This document shows positions 1 to 8,567 of a stretch of DNA of 27,388 nt, piece by piece; the first letter of the stretch is position 1; the number at the start of each line of letters is the position of its first letter. The notes below the pieces were generated by a model. That model ran no database searches, was not told the DNA's origin, and saw nothing but the letters and a program-made list of their open reading frames with translations. Origin of the DNA: Chromera velia. Taxonomy: Eukaryota > Sar > Chromeraceae. A program made the translations under genes and the position numbers. Location: contig JAHBMJ010000026.1 of NCBI GenBank assembly GCA_018398765.1, positions 6,979 to 34,366 on the forward strand. Reading direction: 5' to 3'.

Positions 1-1700
1 AGGGGGGAATTGTTGTCTTATTCGTGTTTTGGTTTGTTTTTTCGTTGCTTCGTTCGCCCGCCCATCTATTCACTCGTTCGTGCGCATGTTTTCCCACTCA
101 CGCATTCTTCTGTTCATTCATCCTTCCGCCCATTCATTCATTTATTCGTTCGTTCGTTCTTTCTTGAATGTTTGAATTGGACGGGGGGTGTCTCAATCGG
201 GGGGTCTATTTATATGCATCTCCTTTTTTTCCTCCTTCCGTTGTTTTCTTCACTTCACCCGCAAGACAGACAGCGTCGGCCGGTCATCGAAGGGGATCAT
301 GGGACATGGCAAAATTGTCATGATGCGAGTCCCGGAGGTCACTCTCTGTTCTTTGTACTCTGCTTCCCCGTGCATATTTTCTCTTTCTTTCTCTTCTAGA
401 GAAAAGGTAGCGGGTGTGTTTGCATAGATGTATGTGTGTTTTTTGCAACGATGTCGATGCGAGCCTTTGTTCGTCTCTCTCTCTCTTTCTTCCTCTCTCT
501 GAGAATGGAAGTGGAGGGAGACGGAGGGTCGATCTGCGACCCCCGTGGAAGCCCTGATCTATCTATCGTACTCAGACAATTGGCGTGCGTCGATCTTTCC
601 GCTCCCTCTCCCCTGGGGTGAGGGTCCATGTGAGGCACTCAAAGAGAAGAGAAGAAGGACATGCACTAAATAAGCTCAAACGGAAGATTTCTCTCTCTGC
701 TTCCATGAAAAAGATCAAGCGACAAGTGAAAACTTGGCGACCGGTGGTGAAAGAAATTTCATGCGGTATCGCAGTAGGTTGAAGGTCGTACAAGAGCTTT
801 GCACCAAAAGAGAACAAGAGCAGAGAGCTCAACCCGCCTGTCTCGTCCCTTGCCCAAGTGATGGAGGCAGTCAGCGCTTTGCCGTCTACCTCTGCATTTT
901 GCTATTCTCAGGTCACTCGATTTGGATTTTGAGCGAAATCGGAGGTGTTGAGCAATCTCAGGCCTTTATGGTGTGCGGCTGCCTCAACTTTCAAGCTCAA
1001 GGCATGACGATCTATGCAAGCCATTGCTGTCATTGCAGGATCAATGCATGCATACAATTGAGTCATTCAAAGTACAAACCCACACAGTGGACGGCACTTG
1101 CCTCTTAATGTTTATTCGATCTTAGATTCAATCCTAAGTAACGCCTAGGACGACGTACACTGAACAATAAGCATGATTTTTTTTTTTCTCATCTGAAGCC
1201 TTGTAGCATAAAAAGTACGTCATCATATGCCATCCTAAACTTTAGGCTTATTTGACACTAGATTTGACATTGGTAGACATTGGAACATCACAGTGATCAC
1301 ACATAGAAAAAAAACTAATAAAATGAAAAATAAAAAAACTAGCAAAAAAGAATAGACTTTTTGCTACCCTAATAAATTATGAGTAAAAATTAGTCAATCT
1401 GAAAAAAAATAAATGCCATTAGACGGGAAATACAAAAGACAAGGAAGAAGTACAATCTAAATTGTACCAGGTGCAAGCACCAGGTGTACGTCTCATGTGT
1501 TTCTCTTCTCTTCTCTTTCTGTCTGGATGTGTGCAGCTGGTTGATGGCCAACGCTCAGAGGGAGGACAGAAAAGCGCGTGAGGGCACAGACCCCCTATAG
1601 CCTTGCCCCCCTCTCATTTCTTCCTTGAGGACGGACTGCGAGGCGGGGAGGGGGGGAAGGGCGACCTCTGGCTGGCATAACTCCTTGAGGACATCTTCAT
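1..1700. other. Gene-free stretch with no supported coding region
   Basis: No convincing gene is seen. The first 1.1 kb is rich in pyrimidines with short open frames on both strands, none with recognisable protein character. From about 1110 to 1480 the base composition turns AT-rich with A- and T-runs, as in an untranslated or intergenic region. A TGCATGCA octamer lies at 1045-1052. Around 1537-1577 a pyrimidine tract ending in GTGCAG is followed by a short open stretch and a GTGAGG donor-like site. This could be a small exon of the downstream plus-strand gene, but its phase does not match the next proposed exon, so it is not called. Confidence 0.5.
104..168. repeat. Degenerate (ATTC/GTTC)n simple repeat
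   Basis: Tetranucleotide-like units CATT, ATTC and then GTTC run imperfectly through this stretch, ending in three GTTC-type units. It is a low-complexity microsatellite and codes for nothing recognisable. Confidence 0.6.
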
Positions 1701-1721
1701 TGACGCCTCTATCTCCATCAG

Positions 1722-3409
1722 CGTCGGATCGCCCTTCGCGTCTCTTCGGACAGCCTCTCGAGAGGTGAGCAGATGGTAGTTGTTGTAATAGAGATGTTAA
1801 AGATGTCTTGATTTCAGAATGAAGTAGTTGATATGGGCTTCACTTCACGACTTCAATAAGCAGATGCAGAAACAAAAAGACTTATTGTGCCAGCCCAGCT
1901 AACATTCCAGTTTGTCTGATGACGGGTGAATCAAAGTCTGACACATTTCATTTCTGGTAGACTATCTGTATGACATAAATGTGCGAACAAGTACTTGGAT
2001 TGTCACTTACACTCGGTGAATGTGTTGCAGAACCAGCGATTCGACGCTGTGCTCGTGGCCTCCCCCCTTATTAATTGGAGGCGCGGCAGTTGGAAGGGAG
2101 AGTGACGGGAGTGAGTTGTCCTCTATTGGGGGTCTGCTCCCTCTGTTTGCTTACTTGGAGCCTTTGTTGAAGGAGAAGGCTCCCCACGCATACGTGTAAA
2201 CGAGAGAGAGCGAAGAGGTTTTCCTCAGGGAGACTAGACACCACCCCCTGGCGCCCTGTCCTCTTGGCCCGGGTCCCTTGGGAGGGAGATTTCTGAAAGT
2301 TCAACACAAGAAGAAAGACGAAAGAACAGAGACCGCCGACAGACCGACGAAAAAGTCAGAGGCTCTGGTTGTTTTTCGAAGTTCTCGTTTGGGCAGACAG
2401 AGTTCACAGTAATAGGAAAAGGAAAGAGAAACATCTCCGTCCGCTTCCCTTCCCATTTTTTCCAACGCTCTTGTAGTGAAGGCAATGAAGCGTTTCCACT
2501 CCGCAAATGAAGTAGAGGAGTTTATGGAAAAGGCACGAAAGGCAAAGAAGAAAGGCGTCATCAGATTTTCCGACGGAGCACCCAGGGGAAGACAGGCAGC
2601 AGAGCGTAGAGCAACTGTAGAGGCGGCACGTGTGTCTGCAATTTTGAAATCTTCGCATTCTCGCTGCTGCCACATCTTCTGGCCCCCTGCCTTCTTCATG
2701 GAAGTTCAAGATAGTCACTCAGGCCGTCATGCCCCGAACTGTGGCAGAGGGTCTCTACGCAGTCGATCCAAATCTCCTCGCGCTGCCTTTGAACAAAATG
2801 TACGAGGCAAATATAGACGGTCTCAAATACAGAAATCGTCCTATTCATAAAGACACAGCACCGAGGCTCAGACTAGATCAATCAGGACCCTTTCCCCCCC
2901 CCACCGAGGGACCTCCTCTCTTATGTGTTCCCCGAAAAGCTCAAACTCCTCCACACCATCGTCTGAAAACGAACCGTCCTCTTCTAATGCTCACTGACAA
3001 AGAGTCATCTCCAACAGAGCAAAACGAAGTTGGAAGTTCCACATTCCTGACCGGGTTGAAGGATGAAACGCAAGCTATTTCCACGTCTCCCCCTCCCCCT
3101 TCCCAGCCAAAGCAAAAGCCTGTCAGCAGTCTGATCCTGCCGACAGCTCCACTTTCAGATCATCCTCTGCGTCATTTTTTCTTCTCCACAGAGCCTGCAT
3201 CCACCATTCGACTGCGACTCACTAAGAATGCACAGCCTTGTCTGTCCTCTTCAGAAAGTCCAGACAAGATCGCGTCCAAACCCTCCAGTCCCCCATCTGT
3301 CCCTCCCAACACTTCCAGACGCCCCAAAAAGCAAATGGTTTCTATGATTTCAGTCTTTATTTATGAAAAACTATACATCTACACAATGTTGGAACTCTTA
3401 CTACTTTAA
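1722..3409 (+). CDS. Hypothetical spliced host gene, partial (unknown function)
   Basis: I do not recognise this protein. Two exons fit well. One runs 1722-1764, after CATCAG and before a strong GAG|GTGAGC donor. The next starts at 2477, after a long pyrimidine tract ending TTGTAG. Joining them keeps phase and gives a basic helical segment that reads on through KRFHSANEVEEFMEKARKAK (from 2488). Near 2616-2647 the open frame shifts to another frame, which continues to the stop at 3407-3409 with VMPRTVAEGLYAVDPNLLAL (from 2726). A short intron of about 80-95 bases (donor 2617 or 2632, acceptor 2710 or 2722) would join them in phase; a one-base indel is the alternative. The C-terminal half is proline/serine-rich and probably disordered. 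The 5' end lies upstream and was not found. The last residues may be read-through into non-coding AT-rich DNA. Confidence 0.4.
1765..2476 (+). other. Proposed intron of the 1722-3409 gene
   Basis: The interval begins GTGAGC and ends with a pyrimidine-rich tract and TAG. Splicing here joins G to TG and makes a valine codon, so phase is kept. Open frames inside it on the minus strand (2071-2700) look like shadows of composition, without protein-like character. Confidence 0.4.
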
Positions 3410-3833
3410 AAAATAAGATTCACAATCGATAAATAGAATAAGTACTAGAATAAATATAAAATCGGTTGTAACAGATTTTTTAACGGTCGTTTATTTTTGA
3501 GTTGCTTAAAAAAATGTGTACCTTATATGTATACACTCAGAGCGGCACTCTTAGGTTACTCTTAGTTTGAACTTCTAATTGTTTGATTAATTTGTTTCTA
3601 GTTCATGAGAATTCGATCTCCGAAGTTTAATTGACTATGTAAACCTCTAGGTAAAATTAGGCCCAAAGTTAGTAATTTAGTCTAGGTATAGACTTTAGTT
3701 AGTTAGTTAGTTTAGTTTATGACTCTATAGATAACTAACTAACTAACTAAACTAATTAAACAGTTTTAATCTAGTTGGACCCTAGGATTTGACCAGCGTT
3801 TGCACTCCCCTTTTTCCCTAGCATCATGATACT
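3410..3833. other. AT-rich non-coding DNA with foldback
   Basis: No open frame of note. The stretch is AT-rich and holds the TTAG-type inverted repeat listed separately, plus small palindromes such as TCTAGGTATAGA at 3681-3692. It may be the remains of an older foldback transposon. Confidence 0.5.
3694..3757. repeat. TTAG/CTAA inverted repeat (hairpin)
   Basis: The left arm (3694-3720) consists of TTAG units ending TTTAGTTTAT. After a spacer of about ten bases the right arm (3731-3757) consists of CTAA units ending ACTAAACTAA. The arms are near-complementary and could form a hairpin of about 25 base pairs. Similar TTAG/CTAA tracts recur at 5316-5466, beyond two inserted transposons. Confidence 0.65.
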
Positions 3834-4649
3834 CAGGGTTGCCGATTTTTTTGGTGGTAAAGCGAGCTGATTACCGGTCAACCGGTAATTACCGATAGAG
3901 TGGCCAGCCACTCGTAAAAAGTTTGGTCAAGGCTGTAAAAATAAAGTATACTTCAAAACTATAGTTTAAAAAATCTATTTACGATAATAAGCATTTTTTA
4001 AAGCATTTTGAGTTATTTGTTCGTTCATTTATATGGTCTAACTAGCTTTAACAGTCATTTACATATTATAAATTATCTATGGTTTAAGTGAGACACTAAA
4101 GGGCAGCCATGCTGTTTTAAATAATAGACAATCGGCATAACTTGCCTCCACCAACACTCTTGTGGGCCGCCACACTATATGTATAGGCACTTTGCAAGTA
4201 TGATACAACAAATCTGACAATCTTGAAGGTGAGCACATCCTCTCAAAAGAGGACTTTTAACTTTTTTATTAAGAGGTTTTCACTTCTTAAGACTAGGCCA
4301 CCTGCTAGCTGCCTCTTTACCTCCGTAATGACTACCGTTTCCGGTTTATAGACCTCCGAACCAGGCAGACAAGCACAGACAAACAATATATTTTTAAAAG
4401 AATCTTAATTCGATTCCTAAAATTTAGGCTAAAAAAGCTAAAAACATTGAAAAAAGTCTTTAAAACTAAAGAATAGGAGTTGCGCCGCAGGTGAAATTTT
4501 TTTTTTTGAAACTTCATTTTCTCCTCATTTTTTTCTGGTAAATCAATCAATCAATCAATCAATCAAAACTTAGGTAAACGGAGTCCATTACTGGTAATCC
4601 GGTAATTACCGGTAGAGAGGGGTCGTTACTGGATAAAAAAGCAACCCTG
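3834..4649. mobile_element. Non-autonomous hAT-like DNA transposon (816 bp)
   Basis: The left end reads CAGGGTTGC and the right end GCAACCCTG, a perfect 9-bp terminal inverted repeat that continues imperfectly inward (T-rich tract and GGTAA). The flanks are ATGATACT (3826-3833) and ATGACACT (4650-4657), an 8-bp target duplication with one difference. An 8-bp duplication and a CAGGG terminus are typical of the hAT superfamily. Just inside both ends lie copies of CCGGTAATTACCG, next to further ACCGG/GGTAA words; subterminal repeats of this sort bind transposase in Ac-like hAT elements. No transposase-like open frame exists inside, so it would depend on a source elsewhere. The differing duplication and AT-rich decay suggest it is not very young. 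Confidence 0.88.
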
Positions 4650-4790
4650 ATGACACTGGATGTCATTGCTAGTGTCATTGATTATTGATAATAATGAGAG
4701 CAGAGATAAAAGCCGACTAGATAAAGCCTAGGAACTTTGAGCCGAGCTTGTCGATCTGCTTGCTAATCAAAAAGCACGCGGGGATCACAT

Positions 4791-5024
4791 AACCTCCCTG
4801 AACCTAAGTGTCACTTGAAAAAATATGATCAAGATGATCTCTATCTGCGGTATCATTTTTCAAGAGACTGTCCACGCCTGCAGCGTAGACGGTCAAGACA
4901 GCGTCTAGATATGCGGCTTTAGCTTTCAAGGCACCGTAAATGATCAGCAGCTGCAGCGCAGACTTTCAACCTTATCCAAAAATGCGGCTTAAACTTTTAA
5001 GTGGTACTTAGGTTCAGGGAGGTC
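4791..5024. mobile_element. 234-bp MITE with 8-bp target duplication
   Basis: The ends share ACCTCCCTGAACCTAAGT in inverted orientation, with further matching bases (CACTT, AAA) inward, giving a terminal inverted repeat of about 28 bp. The flanks are identical 8-mers, GATCACAT at 4783-4790 and 5025-5032. The first and last bases differ (A versus complement G), so the exact border is uncertain by one base. The interior has two diverged direct copies of a unit containing GCAGCG, AGAC and ATGCGGCTT. There is no coding capacity. The 8-bp duplication allows hAT or another superfamily; the terminus does not match a family I can name. The exact flanks suggest a fairly recent insertion. Confidence 0.85.
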
Positions 5025-5598
5025 GATCACATTTCTCCGGCCGCCGGCCCGTTGGCAACGTCTGCGGGTTGCAGTGCCAAAAACCAGTACACATGCAAAA
5101 ATCCGTCTCTCTAGCTTAATTGCTCTTCACGCGCAGCACCAGGTCCTCCCGCTGCTGCGCCTATTCAAATCGAAAGTGACTTAAAGTCTCTGATGCAGAG
5201 AAGAGTCTGAAAAGACGCTTGTAATGGGCGCCTCTTAACTCGGACTCAGACTAACTCAGACAATGAGTAATCAGACATATCAGACTTTTTATAGAGTAAC
5301 ACATCCTAGAACACATCAAACTAAACTAACTAAACCAAAGACCACTGACCACGTACATATCGATAGCCACATATGGCCATATGCAACTAGTTTAGTTCAT
5401 AATTTAGTTAGTTAGTTTGGTTTTTCGAGAAAATATGAACTAACTAAAGAACTAAACTCACTAAAGTCCACGCCTAGAATTTAGTTTTCTAAATTACTTT
5501 AGTTTAATTATTATTTATTATTATTCTACATTAGTTAAAATTCTTGAGGTTATTCCCTTAAATTACTCTTTAATTACTTAGGCAATTAAATTATTCTA
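5025..5598. other. AT-rich DNA with TTAG/CTAA tracts
   Basis: No coding region is seen. Between 5316 and 5466 there are several TTAG and CTAA tracts in opposite orientation (5318-5336 against 5390-5420, then 5437-5466), resembling the foldback at 3694-3757. From 5490 the sequence is A+T-rich with ATT repeats. Confidence 0.5.
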
Positions 5599-5856
5599 AA
5601 TCCCTACAAAAAAGTTAAGGAATATGTTAGAAATTAATATGTAAGAAATATATCTCAGAAATATATAAGAAATATTATAGAAATCTTTAGAGGGGGGGTA
5701 TTGACTTTAAGTTTGTTCCTAGCATTTGGTCTATGCGTCTTTCATCTCTTCTTTCTGTCCTGGTTACTGCTCTCGCTGCTAGCTCTCTCTCTCATGCGAC
5801 TTCATACTTAATGCTCCTCCATCTGAATGCCTTCTTCGGCATTTGCTAAGTACTTC

Positions 5857-7410
5857 CTATCCCTCAGTCATAACCAGTGCACTGTCTACTCTTCCTTCCT
5901 TCCAGCCCTCCCCCTGCACTCCTCTGGTCCCCCGAATGCACGCGCTTGCCGCTTTCAGGTGGGCAATCTGCAGTCGGGCTCGGATCCAGCTGCACGTCTT
6001 GCTTACGTGTTGCCCCCATTTCTTACTTAATTGCTCTGCCACCCTCTTCAAAAATATCTTAGCCTCCCCTTCTATCGTCCCGTCGACTGCACTCACAAGT
6101 GGGGTGAAGTCGCACCCTCTGTCCGCGCTTGCCTGCCCATGTTTCCTCTTCTTTTCTTCTGTTGCTGCTTTGAGGGCTTGAGTCCAGGTCACCTTCTCCC
6201 TCAAGGCGGCGTGTGGGTTTATCACCCTGGTATCGAAAATTGCCAGCCTCTATAGAGTATAGGCCCCCTAGACTTGGAAGTCCCCCCTTAGCGCCGGACA
6301 TCCCTGCACCTCCCCTTCCTCCCTAATGATTGGCTCCTTTGCGTGAACCGCTCCCGCGGGGTATGCTTCCACTGCTAGACTCGCCCATGTACGGTTGACT
6401 TCATCATGTCGCAGCGTGGGCAGTCCCCCTACTGGGCAGTTAAGGGCGTGTTGTAGACTCCACCTTCCCCCACATCGCTTTCATCTACTCTTTTTCCCCC
6501 TTACCTCTGATATCGGATTATTATCGCATCTCGAAATTCGTCTGGGCTAAGAGTCATTCTGTGTTCCTTCAGGGGGGTGGCCATCAGCCATCCTGACTGC
6601 CTCTTTTCTTTTGACTGCCTGACTTCCTCACATTGGTCCTCACTGGCTGCCTGCCCTGACTGGCTGCCTAACCTCTCCCACTCCTTCTCTACTGCTTCTT
6701 TTATTACTTTTTTGTGGGCTGCCCTTGCTTTCTGCCCCCTCTTCACGTACTTGTCTGCGTCTATGTCCTCTCTGCGCAGGATGGCCTCTATGATCGCTTC
6801 ACTGGCTACGGCTGAGGTCTTGTAGTCCCTGTCTGCTGTTTCGGTGGGTTTGAAGATGCCTAGGCCTAGCAGTCGGACCGGGAAGGCGGCAACGTCTCTC
6901 AGCTACACGTCGTGCTGGGTGGGAGGCCCTCCATTCCATCGTCCTTTCATCAGGGTGGGGATGAGCCTCAGGCGGTCTCTGATTGTGCTTTCCAGCTGCC
7001 CCATCTGTCCCCCTGCCCCTGGCACTACCCGCACCACAAACTTCCATTCATGTTGCAAGGATTTGGAACAGGCTACGTATGCTTCGTATGGGGCAAATTC
7101 TGCCGCTGTTGCGACTCTTCCCACGTTTCTGGTCCACTCTTTCACCTTCTCCTGCATTCATTTCTCTCTATGTGCGTCCATGCCTATGTGCCCCCCTAGG
7201 AGACGCGTCCCCTCTACTATCTGCAGGTCGGAGAACTCTGCAAAAATCTCTTTGGCTTTCTACATAAATTGTGGGAGCACTGCAAGGATCAACTTGTCCA
7301 CCTCCACTACATACCCTGCCGCGGGCCCCCTCTTGACTAACTCGCGCAGCCATGCTCGCAGCTGGCGTAACCAGCCGGTATTGAACGCGTTATCCGTATA
7401 CCAAAGCTGG
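5857..7410 (-). pseudogene. LINE reverse transcriptase C-terminal part with restriction-like endonuclease
   Basis: Read on the minus strand, this encodes in order: a degenerate polymerase box and following helix (7300-7400); a thumb-like segment with KEWTRNVGRVATAAEF (about 7110-7160); the GLGI-type segment (about 6850); EFRDAIIIRY (6506-6545), which matches the F-R-D-A-x-x-x-R-Y motif before the zinc motif in a family of animal and protist LINE-like proteins; and [12 protein letters not shown] (6080-6115) with the conserved C-terminal tail ending at 5857. FTPLV sits near the end of the restriction-like (PD-(D/E)XK) endonuclease domain. The frame is interrupted several times, including in-frame stops, and a section between 6300 and 6500 is poorly preserved. 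It is a dead copy. The family assignment comes from recalled motifs, not a search. Confidence 0.72.
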
Positions 7411-7615
7411 TGCCAGTATCTCTAGGGGGGATTGGGCTCCTACTGCTGTTGCTTTTTCTTCTCCGTTCCGGCTGCCACCCCTGCACTCCATCTGTCCGCT
7501 ATGAAAAACCAGTCGCTTCCGTTTTGGGCCGACGCGAAGGCGGCTAAAGAAGACGATGCTGTACGATGCGAATCGCCAAGGGGCAGGGCTGGTGGGCGAG
7601 CTGAGCGGGGGTATG

Positions 7616-7788
7616 AGTGGAGGGAGGAGGGGGGGGAGGAGGAGGAGGAGGAAGAGGAGGAGGAGGACGATGAGGAAGAAGAGGCATGGAGGGAGGAGGG
7701 GGAGGAGGAAGAGGAGGAGGAGGAGGAGGAGGAGGAGGAAGAGGAGGAGGGGGAGGGGGAAGAGGGGAAGGGAGAGGAGGAGAGGATG
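7616..7788. repeat. (GGA)n / purine-rich microsatellite
   Basis: GGA and GAA triplets run almost without interruption for about 170 bases. The complementary strand is pure pyrimidine. The apparent glutamate- or serine-rich open frames here come from the repeat and are not genes. The tract marks the 5' border of the LINE fragment. Confidence 0.95.
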
Positions 7789-7978
7789 AAATTTAGAAAT
7801 ATTATAGAAATGATAATCTGAAATATTATAGAAATCTTCAAAACTTAATTAAAAGTTAGAAATCTGAGATTTCTACAATATTTCTATAATATTTCTAAAC
7901 ATTTCTATACTATTTCTTACATATCTAACATATTTCTTACATATTTCTAAAATATTTCTTAACTTTTTTATAGGGATT

Positions 7979-8567
7979 ACTCAAACCTGCGAGGTGGTTA
8001 CTTCAAAAGTTTTAATGATTGATCACTGGCCTAGTCATGCACTGGCAAACATATTTGTAAAAATGTCTTCATTATACATACATACAATAAATCTAGCAAT
8101 AAATGCTAGAGTAACTTGAAATGTTTACATTATTTCAGCACACAGCAGTCATTATTTTTACCAGTCATTAGTCATGGTCTTCTAAAAACTGCTTTAACTC
8201 TAGTTTTAACTTCATTGCAACACATTGATACTTCAAGTCTGATCATTAATTAGTTTAATTAAGTTTTTACTTTAATATAGTATGTTTTATATTATTTCAT
8301 ATTAATATTTGTCTTCGTAATTCTTCATTAAAGCAATTTTAGACTTCATGCCACATGAGCTCCATACGCAAACACATCACAATGACAATGTTTTATCTAT
8401 TTTGACTCAATGTCTACTATAGTTCCAATCAATTTACATGCATAACAAAAACCCCGATCACCACATGCACATACTGATTTATGACCGACTCTGGTCTGTT
8501 ATGCTGACGTGCTAGAGATCGAGTGATACTGTACACTGCATGTCAGTCGGGAGGAAAAAACGGATTT
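7979..8567. other. AT-rich intergenic DNA, 3' of the large gene
   Basis: No gene is seen. The stretch is AT-rich with short repeats (CATACATACA near 8079) and lies downstream of the stop codon of the minus-strand gene. It probably includes that gene's 3' untranslated end. Confidence 0.5.

Larger units (their letters stand above)
5685..7794 (-). mobile_element. 5'-truncated LINE insertion inside the inverted-repeat element
   Basis: The GC-rich interior is bounded by the same 17-mer, AGAAATATTATAGAAAT, at 5668-5684 and 7795-7811. This could be a target-site duplication. It could also be coincidence, since the host element is made of similar words. Coding remains on the minus strand run from about 7400 to 5857, so the 3' end faces 5685, where a run of C's (minus strand) follows the coding part. 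The 5' side starts within the reverse transcriptase region and ends in a GGA microsatellite, as expected for a 5'-truncated copy. Confidence 0.6.
5599..7978. mobile_element. Long terminal-inverted-repeat element with nested insertion
   Basis: The left end starts AATCCCTACAAAAAAGTTAA and runs AT-rich to about 5690. The right end (about 7886-7978) is its inverted counterpart, roughly 80% alike over about 90 bp, both built from repeated AGAAATAT-type words. The right side also contains its own smaller palindrome centred near 7868. The interior is GC-rich and holds a LINE fragment and a GGA microsatellite, so it looks inserted, not native. No clear target duplication was seen outside the long repeats, so the superfamily stays open. 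It carries no transposase that I can recognise. Confidence 0.7.

Noticed and set aside
7432-7841. Long glutamate-rich or serine-rich open frames over the GGA tract
   Set aside because: They are produced by the purine microsatellite on both strands and have no conserved flanks.
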